Shown one piece after another: positions 33,422-41,311 of a DNA stretch of 64,000 nucleotides. Each line of letters starts with the position of its first letter. The first letter of the stretch is position 1. The position numbers and the translations under genes were made by a program. The notes beneath the pieces are model-generated. The model made no database searches, had not been told where the DNA came from, and saw only the letters and a list, made by a program, of their open reading frames with translations. This DNA comes from Hymenobacter ruricola (GTDB lineage Bacteria > Bacteroidota > Bacteroidia > Cytophagales > Hymenobacteraceae): positions 267,309 through 331,308 of the forward strand of contig NZ_JADQDM010000005.1 of the NCBI RefSeq assembly GCF_015694525.1. The letters are read 5' to 3'.

Positions 33422-35734
33422 ATGAAGCAAGCTCTCCTGGCGCTACTCGCGGCCGTTGCCCTCCCCACATTCGCCCAAAAAGCCCCCATCGCCCCAGAAA
33501 ACCTCGTGCAGTACGCGCACCCCATGGTGGGCACCCAGAAGATGGGCCACACCTACCCCGGCGCCACCGTGCCCTTCGGCATGGTGCAGCTCTCGCCCGA
33601 TACCGACACGCTGAGCTACGAGCAGAACGGCAAGTATAACCCCGACATCTACAAGTACTGCGCGGGCTACAACTACGACGACCGAACCATCGTGGGCTTC
33701 AGCCACACCCACTTCAGCGGCACGGGGCACTCTGATTTGGGCGACTTCCTGCTCATGCCCACCACCGGCCCGCTGCAGCTTAACCCCGGCACCGCCGACC
33801 ACCCCGAGCGCGGCTACCGCTCCGCCTTCTCGCATCAGAACGAAGTGGCCGAGCCGGCTTATTACCGGGTGAAGCTCGACGACCACAACATCCTCGCCGA
33901 GCTCACGGCCACTACCCGCGTGGGCTTCCACCAGTACACGTTTCCGGGTACCGAGCCGGCGCATGTCATCCTCGATATGATGGCTGGCATCTACAACTAC
34001 CCCGACAAGAACGTGTGGAGCTACGTGCGCATCGAAAACGACTCGCTCGTGACCGGCTACCGCCAAACCACCGGCTGGGGCCGCACCCGCACCGAGTACT
34101 TCGCCATGCAGTTCTCAAAACCGTTCAGGAGCTACGGCGCGCGCAAGTACGACGCCAAGGAAACCTACCGCGGCTTCTGGGGCCGCTTCGACCAGACGAA
34201 GAACTGGCCCGAGCAGGCCGGCCGCCAGCTGCGCCTCTACTTCGATTTCGCCACCGTGGCGGGCGAACAAATCAAGGTCAAGTTCGCCCTCTCGCCCGTG
34301 AGTGCGGCCGGCGCCGTGGCCAACATGCGCACCGAGCTGCCCGGCTGGAACTTCGACCAGACCCGCCGCGCCGGCCAGCAGCTCTGGCAGCAGGAGCTGG
34401 CCAAAGTCAGCATCCAGACGCCCAACCGGGCCGACAAGGAGAACTTCTACACGGCCCTCTACCACGCCTGCCTCAGCCCCACCGTGTACCAGGACGCCGA
34501 CGGCCAGTACCGCGGCCTCGACCAGCAAACCCACCGCGCCGAAGGCTTCGTGAACTACACCACCTTCTCGCTCTGGGACACCTTCCGGGCCCTGCACCCG
34601 CTCTTCAACCTCCTCCAGCCCAGCCGCAATGCCGACATGGTGCAATCCATGCTGGCCCACTACGACCAGAGCCCCGAGCACATGCTGCCCGTGTGGAGCC
34701 ACCACGCCAACGAAAACTGGTGCATGAGCGGCTACCACAGCGTATCCGTAGTGGCCGATGCCGTGCTGAATGGCGCCGTGCCGCCCGCCCAGGCCGAGCG
34801 CGCCCTGGCCGCCTGCGTGGCCACCGCCCGCCACGGCTGGTACGACGGCCTCGACAGCTACATCAGCCGCGGCTACGTGCCCAGCGAGCGCAGCGGCACC
34901 TCCGTTTCTAACACACTGGAGTTTGCCTTCGATGACTGGTGCATTGCCCAGCTCGCCCAAAAGCTCGGCCACCAGGACATCTACCAGGAGTTCAGCAAGC
35001 GCGCCGGCAACTGGCAAAACGTATTCGACCCGCACGTGAACGCCATGCGCCCGCGCCTGGCCGACGGCAGCTTCCGCCCCACCTTCGACGTGCTGAGCAC
35101 TAACGGCCAGGGCTTCATCGAGGGCAACGCCTGGAACTACACCCTCGCCGTGCCCCACGACCCCGCCGGCCTGATTGCGCGCATGGGCGGCAACCGCCGC
35201 TTCGTGCCCCACCTCGATTCGCTCTTCACCATGCACCTGCCCGACAGCTTCTTCGCCGAAACCGAGGACATCACCCGCGAGGGCATCATCGGGGGCTACG
35301 TGCACGGCAACGAGCCCGCCCACCACGCCGCCTACCTCTACGACTACACCGACCAGCCCTGGAAAACCCAGGCCCAGGTCCGCAACATCCTCGCCCGCCA
35401 GTACCACCCCACCCCCGACGGCCTCGGCGGCAACGACGACTGCGGCCAGATGAGCGCCTGGTACATCTTCTCGGCCCTGGGCTTCTACCCGGTGGCCCCG
35501 TCGTCGGGCCAGTACGCGCTGGGCAGCCCGCTCGTGAACGGGGCAGTACTGCACCTCGAAAACGGCAAGGAGTTCACCATCCAGGTCAAAAATCAAAGCC
35601 CCAAAAACGTCTACGTGCAGTCGGTCACGCTCAACGGGCAGCGGCTGGCGCAGCCGTTTCTGGCGCAGGCGGATGTGGCGAAGGGCGGCACGCTGGTGTT
35701 TGTGATGGGAGCAAAACCAGTTAAAACCAAATAA
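33422..35734 (+). CDS. GH92-family alpha-mannosidase, exported
   Basis: Calcium-dependent inverting exo-alpha-mannosidase family enzyme of 770 residues with a signal peptide (MKQALLALLAAVALPTFA). GH92 landmarks are VQYAHPMVGTQ, GHTYPGATVPFGMVQLSPDT, GFSHTHFSGTGHSD, TTFSLWDTFRALHPLF, NENWCMSGYHSVSV and the C-terminal NDDCGQMSAWYIFSALGFYP. It would trim mannose from host or fungal N-glycans or mannan in the periplasm or at the surface. No susCD pair or other glycan-utilisation genes flank it, so it does not look like a full polysaccharide utilisation locus. A remnant of a second copy's 3' end lies at 36130-36210. Confidence 0.94.
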   Translation: MKQALLALLAAVALPTFAQKAPIAPENLVQYAHPMVGTQKMGHTYPGATVPFGMVQLSPDTDTLSYEQNGKYNPDIYKYCAGYNYDDRTIVGFSHTHFSGTGHSDLGDFLLMPTTGPLQLNPGTADHPERGYRSAFSHQNEVAEPAYYRVKLDDHNILAELTATTRVGFHQYTFPGTEPAHVILDMMAGIYNYPDKNVWSYVRIENDSLVTGYRQTTGWGRTRTEYFAMQFSKPFRSYGARKYDAKETYRGFWGRFDQTKNWPEQAGRQLRLYFDFATVAGEQIKVKFALSPVSAAGAVANMRTELPGWNFDQTRRAGQQLWQQELAKVSIQTPNRADKENFYTALYHACLSPTVYQDADGQYRGLDQQTHRAEGFVNYTTFSLWDTFRALHPLFNLLQPSRNADMVQSMLAHYDQSPEHMLPVWSHHANENWCMSGYHSVSVVADAVLNGAVPPAQAERALAACVATARHGWYDGLDSYISRGYVPSERSGTSVSNTLEFAFDDWCIAQLAQKLGHQDIYQEFSKRAGNWQNVFDPHVNAMRPRLADGSFRPTFDVLSTNGQGFIEGNAWNYTLAVPHDPAGLIARMGGNRRFVPHLDSLFTMHLPDSFFAETEDITREGIIGGYVHGNEPAHHAAYLYDYTDQPWKTQAQVRNILARQYHPTPDGLGGNDDCGQMSAWYIFSALGFYPVAPSSGQYALGSPLVNGAVLHLENGKEFTIQVKNQSPKNVYVQSVTLNGQRLAQPFLAQADVAKGGTLVFVMGAKPVKTK

Positions 35735-35817
35735 TTTAACAATTCGCTATCGCGCATTTCTTTCAATCCTAGCATAAAGAATAGGCCTACTTAACAGCAG
35801 CCTACACTGAACCGCAC

Positions 35818-36129
35818 ATGCTGACCGATAAATTAAAGGGAATCTCACTCCGTCAGATACTAGCCATCAATGCATTTTTCATGCTTTCATTTATGATAGC
35901 TGCTTCATTCATGTGCACTGAAGGTTTTGCTGGCGGAGAATGCGTAAAGCGCTTGGACAATAGATTTTTTGCTATCCAAATCAGTTTAAATTTACTATTC
36001 TCGGTTTTTTATTTCATAAGAACAAATAGAAACAGAACGGGCTTTATTATTTTTAATCTCCTAGGCTGCTGCCTAATCTATACTATTCTTGCAACGCTCC
36101 ACAGCGTTTCTAAAGCAGGCTTGTTTTGA
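35818..36129 (+). CDS. Small hypothetical membrane protein
   Basis: Protein of 103 residues, not recognised. Three hydrophobic segments are visible: QILAINAFFMLSFMIAASFM, FFAIQISLNLLFSVFYFI and TGFIIFNLLGCCLIYTILAT. The gene is clearly AT-richer than its neighbours and sits between the GH92 gene and a fragment of a GH92 3' end, which suggests acquired DNA. The ATG start gives a positive-inside N-terminus (MLTDKLKGISLR). Confidence 0.55.
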   Translation: MLTDKLKGISLRQILAINAFFMLSFMIAASFMCTEGFAGGECVKRLDNRFFAIQISLNLLFSVFYFIRTNRNRTGFIIFNLLGCCLIYTILATLHSVSKAGLF

Positions 36130-36210
36130 CGCTCTGGCCACGCTCAACGGGCAGCGGCTGGCGCAGCAGAACGTGGCGCAGGGCGGGACGCTGGTGCTTG
36201 TAACGGAGCA
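36130..36210 (+). pseudogene. Remnant of a GH92 gene 3' end
   Basis: The stretch ACGCTCAACGGGCAGCGGCT (from about 36139) and the following bases repeat the 3' part of the GH92 gene (about 35628-35710). Translated, it gives ATLNGQRLAQQNVAQGGTLV against VTLNGQRLAQ...ADVAKGGTLV. There is no start codon or upstream domain. It looks like the tail of a lost tandem paralogue. Confidence 0.7.
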
Positions 36211-36285
36211 TGGCCAATGCGGAAGCAGGCAGCGCCATCATAGCAACCCGCGTAATCAAACATACCAACGGGCTTCGGTTTCAAT

Positions 36286-36798
36286 ATGCTTTTTGGATTA
36301 TTTCTAATACCCCTGACCCTGATTCTGCTGGTCATTTGGGCGCTAACCCAAAAGGCAATTTTTGGCAAAGCACTGGGTATCATCTGGCTTTCCATTATTG
36401 CGCTTGGTGCCTTTTCAATGGTTGCCCGGCCCCTGTCCGAGAAGAAGGTGCTTACGCAGGAAGACTACTACGGTGAGTATGTCATTGACCGCCGCTATTT
36501 CCCTGGCAAACAAGCGGACTGGCAATACAACAATTTCCATTTCACCATCAATCCCGACAACTCCATCCATTTCTACTCAACTCCCAAGGATGGGCCGACA
36601 ACCGTGTATAAAGGGTATATTTCTTCTTCCGCACCCTATGGCTCCGCTCGTTTGATTATCCACATGCCCGCGCCGACGCATCACATTCTAACCACCGACC
36701 CTACCGTCTACCGCGACGTGTGGAGCTTCTTCCTGGTGTTTAACTCTCCCAAATTCGGCAACATGTATTTTAAAAAAGGAACGTGGGAGCCACTGTAG
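36286..36798 (+). CDS. Hypothetical membrane-anchored protein
   Basis: Protein of 170 residues, not recognised. Two N-terminal membrane helices (LFGLFLIPLTLILLVIWALT; IIWLSIIALGAFSMVA) are followed by a soluble ~120-residue domain with alternating strand pattern (YYGEYVIDRRYFPGKQ, WQYNNFHFTINPDNSIHFY, TVYRDVWSFFLVFNSPKFGN, MYFKKGTWEPL). The domain probably faces the periplasm. Base composition is AT-richer than the window average, matching its small neighbours. Confidence 0.6.
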   Translation: MLFGLFLIPLTLILLVIWALTQKAIFGKALGIIWLSIIALGAFSMVARPLSEKKVLTQEDYYGEYVIDRRYFPGKQADWQYNNFHFTINPDNSIHFYSTPKDGPTTVYKGYISSSAPYGSARLIIHMPAPTHHILTTDPTVYRDVWSFFLVFNSPKFGNMYFKKGTWEPL

Positions 36799-36847
36799 CC
36801 CCACGGCCGCGGTTGGCGCAGCCGTTACCGGCGCGGCCATGGGGTAA

Positions 36848-37771
36848 CTACTCCGCGTAGGCCTCTGGTGGCAAACTTTGAAAATCATCTATTCGCCGCT
36901 TGCGCAAGAACCGTCTATACTCTTTCGTATACGATTTGCCATCATCCTGTGCTTCCGGGGAAATCACTGGTTCCGCAGGCACTTGCTCATCGGCGGGCGC
37001 AGGCACGGTGAGCGGTTTAATAGACGCCTCATCCAGTATTTTTCCGTTTAGGTGCTCGCTATAAGTGCGCAAAATAATGCCCGACATGTCGTCGGGGTGA
37101 TGCACGCCCAGCCCCTCGAAATACTGCTGCAGCCTGGACCCGCCCCATAGCTGCCAACTGTTCCGCATCCAGAGCCCAAGGCCGAAGTGGAATTCTGCCA
37201 ACCCGTATTCAGGGTGAGGGTGCCGGAGCTTTTGCTTCAGCGTATCCGAAAGCAATTCATCGAGGCGCCTGAAACTGTCTTTTAGGTTTCGGGGGATATA
37301 TACCCCATTGATAGAATCTGCCAGAATATTGCGCTGCCTTCTCCGTTCATCCGCCCGTGCCACAGAGTCCGCCTGGGCATTAATCCTACGGGCTTCTTTT
37401 GCCAAATCGAACGGCTGATGATTAAGATGGCGCAGATAGGATAAGTAAGTGAGGCGATTGCGCACCTGCCAATCCAAATAGCCCCAAGCATCCTGCTTTG
37501 GGTTTACATACTGGCTAAAGAACTTTACAAATTGGCTGCCTGCCTCGTCCCATTCTTCCACAACGAATACCCCGCTCACATTCTCCAGGTCGCTTTCACT
37601 AAGCGCCTTAAACTTCGTCTTTGCCTTTGCGGTCAGCGTTTTGTCTAATTGCTCGTCCGCTTCGGTCAAATTCTGCGGTACATAAAACCCGTGCTTATTA
37701 AAAGTCACGGACTGCCCGCAAGCGCAAAGAGTTTGTAGGAAGGCACAAAGCGCCAAGACTATTTTTAGCAT
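36848..37771 (-). CDS. Exported protein with two DUF6794-like repeats
   Basis: Protein of 307 residues with a signal peptide or lipoprotein-like leader (MLKIVLALCAFLQTLCACGQ). Two regions share a pattern. A degraded first copy (YVPQNLTEADEQLDKTLTAK ... FKALSESDLENVSG) precedes a better second copy (YIPRNLKDSFRRLDELLSDT ... HFGLGLWMRNSWQLWGGSRL ... HHPDDMSGIILRTYSEHLNG). The second matches what I know of DUF6794. Function is unknown. A Lys/Arg-rich C-terminus follows (EYRRFLRKRRIDD). Just upstream lies the 12-mer GATACTTATTGT, also present in the methyltransferase operator. Confidence 0.65.
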   Translation of the reverse strand: MLKIVLALCAFLQTLCACGQSVTFNKHGFYVPQNLTEADEQLDKTLTAKAKTKFKALSESDLENVSGVFVVEEWDEAGSQFVKFFSQYVNPKQDAWGYLDWQVRNRLTYLSYLRHLNHQPFDLAKEARRINAQADSVARADERRRQRNILADSINGVYIPRNLKDSFRRLDELLSDTLKQKLRHPHPEYGLAEFHFGLGLWMRNSWQLWGGSRLQQYFEGLGVHHPDDMSGIILRTYSEHLNGKILDEASIKPLTVPAPADEQVPAEPVISPEAQDDGKSYTKEYRRFLRKRRIDDFQSLPPEAYAE

Positions 37772-38082
37772 ACTGATACTTATTGTAAGTTAGGCCAATA
37801 GCTCTCGAACGCCAGAACTGTAGTAATCATACATTCGAACAACAAAACCGCCCGCTACTCAACCAAAATCGGGCGACTTCATTTTCAATTCTATCGAAAC
37901 TTACGCCGCCGGAGTTGAGGATTATGCGGGCCTGCGTAGCCTTAGCAAGGCGAAGTAATCCGGCCGCTAAACTGCCACTGCGTACTCAGTGACGCCAAAA
38001 CCAACAGCCAGCCGCCTACCATACCCCCCTATATTTACCCAAAACACCCTTACTGCCGAGACCAAAAATCCTTCACCTACCC
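37772..38082. other. Intergenic region between divergent genes
   Basis: 311 bp holding the upstream regions of the DUF6794-like and AraC-type genes and one imperfect CCGCCCGCT hairpin (37846-37885). I see no small gene. Confidence 0.5.
37846..37885. repeat. CCGCCCG/CGGGCGG hairpin repeat, degenerate copy
   Basis: AAAACCGCCCGCTACTCAAC followed by CGGGCGACTTCATTTT forms a 6 bp stem. It is the weakest of four similar sites (also 43389, 44297 and 47791). Here it lies between divergent genes, so it is unlikely to be a functional terminator. Confidence 0.5.
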
Positions 38083-39288
38083 ATGCAGCCCTTTCTCAAT
38101 CTATGGTCGGTGTGGATGCTGCTGGGGGCGGCGCAGGGGTTCTTTTTGAGCGGTACCTTCCTCTTTTCCACGCAGGGCGCGCGCCTCAGCAACCGCCTGC
38201 TGGGTGCCATCACGTTCAGCCTGGCCCTGCTCACTACGGAGATTCTGCTCTGCTACTCCGGCTACATCCGGTACGCGCCGTTTTTCGTGAGCCTCACCGA
38301 GCCACTGACCTTTGTGGTGTCGCCCCTGCTGCTGCTGTATGCGCGCAGCCTCACCGAGCCCGCGTTTCGGTGGCGGCCGCGCTATTGGCTGCTGGGGTTG
38401 CCCGCCGTGGCCCACGCCATCTACCTGATTCCCTTTTTTGCCCAAAGCAACGCCTGGAAGCTGCGCACCGTGGCGGAGTCGTTTCATCAGCCGCATCCGG
38501 CCGCTCCGGAAGCCATGCGCAACTTCTGGTGGTTCGCCACCTACAAACAGTTTTACCCGGTTTTCCACCTGGTGCTGGGTGCCTACCTTTTGCTGTATGT
38601 GGGCCTGCAGCTGCACACCTTGCGGCGCTACCGCCGGCACCGCGCCGCACGGCCCACCGGCCAGGCCCCGGCGCTTAGCTGGCTCAATGGCCTGGGTGTG
38701 TCCTTTGGCCTGCTACTGCTCGTGTACGTGGGCGCTACCACCTACTACCGCCGCCAGACCGGCGACGTCAACGATGCCGGCGACGTGTACGTGGGTGCGC
38801 TCATTTCCCTGCTATTCTACGGCATGAGTGGCAACGCCATCCGGCAGTCCAGCCTGCTGGCCCTGTCCACCCCCGAAGAGGCCCCGGCCGAGGCCGCTGC
38901 GCCCCGCAGGAAATATGAAAAAACCGCGCTGAGCCCCGAAGCTTCTACCGAAATCCTGAGCCGGCTGCGCACGCTGATGGTCGCCGGCCAGCCCTACCGT
39001 AACCCCGACCTGTCGTTGACCGAGCTGGCGGGCCAGCTCCGCGTGCCCACGCACCACCTCTCCCAGGTCATCAACGAGCAGTGTCAACAAAACTTCTTCG
39101 ACTTCATTAACACTTACCGCATCGAGGAGGTAAAACGGCAACTCCAACTGCCCGAAACCAGCCACCTCAAGCTGGAGGAAATCGGTTTTGCCGCCGGCTT
39201 CAACTCCAAATCGGCCTTCAACGCGGCTTTTAAAAAGAACACCGACACCACGCCCTCGCAGTTTCGCAAAAATTCTTTAGCGCAATGA
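38083..39288 (+). CDS. Membrane-bound AraC-family transcriptional regulator
   Basis: Protein of 401 residues. Residues 1-~260 contain about seven membrane helices (WMLLGAAQGFFLSGTFLF, LLGAITFSLALLTTEILLCY, LTFVVSPLLLLYARSL, GVSFGLLLLVYVGATTY, VYVGALISLLFYGMSGNAI). After a charged linker, residues ~285-400 form the HTH_18 AraC domain (NPDLSLTELAGQLRVPTHHL, FFDFINTYRIEEVKRQL, EEIGFAAGFNSKSAFNAAFK). Such regulators sense an unknown membrane or external signal. An acyltransferase-like gene follows 128 bp downstream on the same strand and is a plausible target. Confidence 0.88.
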   Translation: MQPFLNLWSVWMLLGAAQGFFLSGTFLFSTQGARLSNRLLGAITFSLALLTTEILLCYSGYIRYAPFFVSLTEPLTFVVSPLLLLYARSLTEPAFRWRPRYWLLGLPAVAHAIYLIPFFAQSNAWKLRTVAESFHQPHPAAPEAMRNFWWFATYKQFYPVFHLVLGAYLLLYVGLQLHTLRRYRRHRAARPTGQAPALSWLNGLGVSFGLLLLVYVGATTYYRRQTGDVNDAGDVYVGALISLLFYGMSGNAIRQSSLLALSTPEEAPAEAAAPRRKYEKTALSPEASTEILSRLRTLMVAGQPYRNPDLSLTELAGQLRVPTHHLSQVINEQCQQNFFDFINTYRIEEVKRQLQLPETSHLKLEEIGFAAGFNSKSAFNAAFKKNTDTTPSQFRKNSLAQ

Positions 39289-39416
39289 TTTCAACACGTT
39301 AGCAGATTCCCCGCGTCCGGATTCGTAAGGTAGTACGCCTGGTTTGCGAGGCGTGTCGTGGCGCGGGGAGGGCCTCCGGTAGGTTTGAGCATCGATTCAC
39401 CTACCCCCCGCTGGCC

Positions 39417-40616
39417 ATGAGCCCCACCACTGCATTTCCCGCCCCCGCCGCCCGCCGCTACGACCTCGACTGGCTCCGGGTCCTGGCCTTCGGGCTGCTC
39501 ATCCTCTATCACACCGGCCTGGTGTTCGTGGGCTGGGAATTCCACATCACGAGCAAGACCAGCAGCCCCGCCCTGAAGCTGCCCATGGAGTTTCTGAACC
39601 AGTGGCGCATGCCGCTGCTGTTTGTGATATCCGGGGTTGGCGTCACCTTCGCGCTGGGGCGCCGCACCGCCGGCCAGTTTGCCGCCGAGCGGGTGCAGCG
39701 CCTGCTACTGCCGCTCATATTCGGCATGTGCGTGGTAGTGGTGCCGCAGGTGTACTACCAGCGCCTGTCCGAGGGTGCGCACTACACTTCCCTGCTCGAC
39801 TTTTACCCGCACTACTTCAACGGCACCGCGCCGAAGGGCAATTTCACCTGGAATCACCTCTGGTTTATTGCCTACCTGCTGCCGTTTTCGCTGCTCGGCC
39901 TGCCGCTGTTTGTGCAGCTCCGCAAGCCCGGCGCCCAGCCCTTTCTGGCCGGGCTGAACCGGTGGCTGGGCCGCAACGGCACCGTGCTGCTTTTTGCCCT
40001 GCCGCTCGTGCTCATCCAGCTCACGCTGCGCCCCTACTGGCCCGATACCCGCAACCTGGTTTCCGACTGGTTCAACTTCGCTTTCTACCTCACGCTGTTC
40101 CTCTACGGCTTCCTGCTGGGGCCGCTGGCGGGCTTCTGGCAGGCCGCCGAGCGGCAGCGCTACCTGTTGCTGGCGCTGGGCCTGGCCGCGTTCAGCTTCT
40201 ATTACTGGGGCGATGACTACTACTACGCCCTCCTCGGCGGGGCCATCAAGCGCGCCGTGCAGGGCGTCAACTGCTGGTGCTGGATACTGGTGTGCGCAGG
40301 ATTCGGCCGGCGCTACCTCAACCGCAACTCGTCTCTGCTTCAACGCGCCAACGAGGCCGTGTTTCCCTTCTACATCCTGCACCAAACCGTCCTCATCGCG
40401 CTGGGCTACTATGTGTTGCAGTGGCCCGCCACCAACGCCGCCAAATTCGTGGTTATCGCCCTGGGCACGTTCGGCGGCTGCCTGCTCCTCTACCTGATAA
40501 TTGAGCGGTTTGCAGTGCTGCGCATCCTGTTCGGGCTCAAGCCCAAAAGCAGGGCCGCAGCCGCGCTTGCCCGCCCCGCTCCGGCTCGCCCCGAGCCAGT
40601 GGGCGCCGGCTGCTAA
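39417..40616 (+). CDS. Membrane acyltransferase (AcylT_3 family)
   Basis: Integral membrane protein of 399 residues with about ten hydrophobic segments. Family features are the N-terminal YDLDWLRVLAFGLLILYHTG (the histidine is the probable catalytic residue), LNQWRMPLLFVISGVGVTFA with a conserved arginine, and NHLWFIAYLLPFSLLGLPLF. These enzymes O-acylate sugars of surface glycans or transfer succinyl groups in the periplasm. Substrate unknown. It lies 128 bp downstream of a membrane AraC regulator. Confidence 0.87.
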   Translation: MSPTTAFPAPAARRYDLDWLRVLAFGLLILYHTGLVFVGWEFHITSKTSSPALKLPMEFLNQWRMPLLFVISGVGVTFALGRRTAGQFAAERVQRLLLPLIFGMCVVVVPQVYYQRLSEGAHYTSLLDFYPHYFNGTAPKGNFTWNHLWFIAYLLPFSLLGLPLFVQLRKPGAQPFLAGLNRWLGRNGTVLLFALPLVLIQLTLRPYWPDTRNLVSDWFNFAFYLTLFLYGFLLGPLAGFWQAAERQRYLLLALGLAAFSFYYWGDDYYYALLGGAIKRAVQGVNCWCWILVCAGFGRRYLNRNSSLLQRANEAVFPFYILHQTVLIALGYYVLQWPATNAAKFVVIALGTFGGCLLLYLIIERFAVLRILFGLKPKSRAAAALARPAPARPEPVGAGC

Positions 40617-40680
40617 GTTCGTAATCTGGCGGGTATGCAGTAGCCGTTGCAGAGGCGCGGCCTTCTTTCCAACAAGCTCA

Positions 40681-41103
40681 TCAGCCCTTCCTTTCCAGGT
40701 AGTCCTTCAGGTTGCTGCCCAGAATCTGGGCCCAGCCATTCTCGAACCTACTTCTTGCAAAGTGGGGGTCGTCCGGGAAGCTCTCCAGGCCTGTATGGGT
40801 AAGCGCAAGCTTGGTTTTGTCTCCCTGTTCTATTAATTCAAAGGTCACTTCCGAGCTGCCGGGATAGTTCCTGTAAGCCCAGGTGTGCGCTAGTTTCCGC
40901 CCGTCTACCACCTCCGTCACCACCCATTCTTTCCCGTAGGGCGAGCCGTCATCGGTGAATTCAAACCGAAACCCGACTACCGGCTCGAATTTTCGGACCT
41001 GAGGGAAATACCATTCCTGTATTTTGTCCTTCTCGGTCAGCGCCCGCCATACTTTTTCAAGTGAAGCAGCATACACGTGCTCAGTCACAAATGGAATACT
41101 CAC
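40681..41103 (-). CDS. SRPBCC/AHSA1-family protein
   Basis: Cytosolic START-like fold protein of 140 residues. The family N-terminus VTEHVYAASLEKVWRALTEK, the strand KIQEWYFPQVRKFEPVVGFR, and the closing helix FENGWAQILGSNLKDYLERK are typical of the activator-of-Hsp90-ATPase-like (AHSA1/COG3832) group. Most members are of unknown ligand specificity. It is monocistronic. Confidence 0.85.
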   Translation of the reverse strand: MSIPFVTEHVYAASLEKVWRALTEKDKIQEWYFPQVRKFEPVVGFRFEFTDDGSPYGKEWVVTEVVDGRKLAHTWAYRNYPGSSEVTFELIEQGDKTKLALTHTGLESFPDDPHFARSRFENGWAQILGSNLKDYLERKG

Positions 41104-41272
41104 AGCCTCTGGTTTTACGGTTCAGCGCTGCCGGCTTGGGCCAGCGCTTTCTAAACAGCTTCCCTCCGTAACGGTTGGGGCCGCCGGAATTTTATCCCAA
41201 CAAAACCCCGGCGGTCCCCAACCGAAAGCGGCCGGCGCCCCCGCCCGGCGCCCCACCTAAGCAGCCCCGCGC

Positions 41273-41280
41273 TACCTTTA
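41273..41280 (+). promoter_or_regulatory. -7 box of the metalloprotease-like gene
   Basis: TACCTTTA, one mismatch to TAnnTTTG, lies 31 bp before the ATG at 41312. Confidence 0.45.
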
Positions 41281-41311
41281 GCCTACTTCCTCACTTCCCC
41301 GGTCACGTCCA

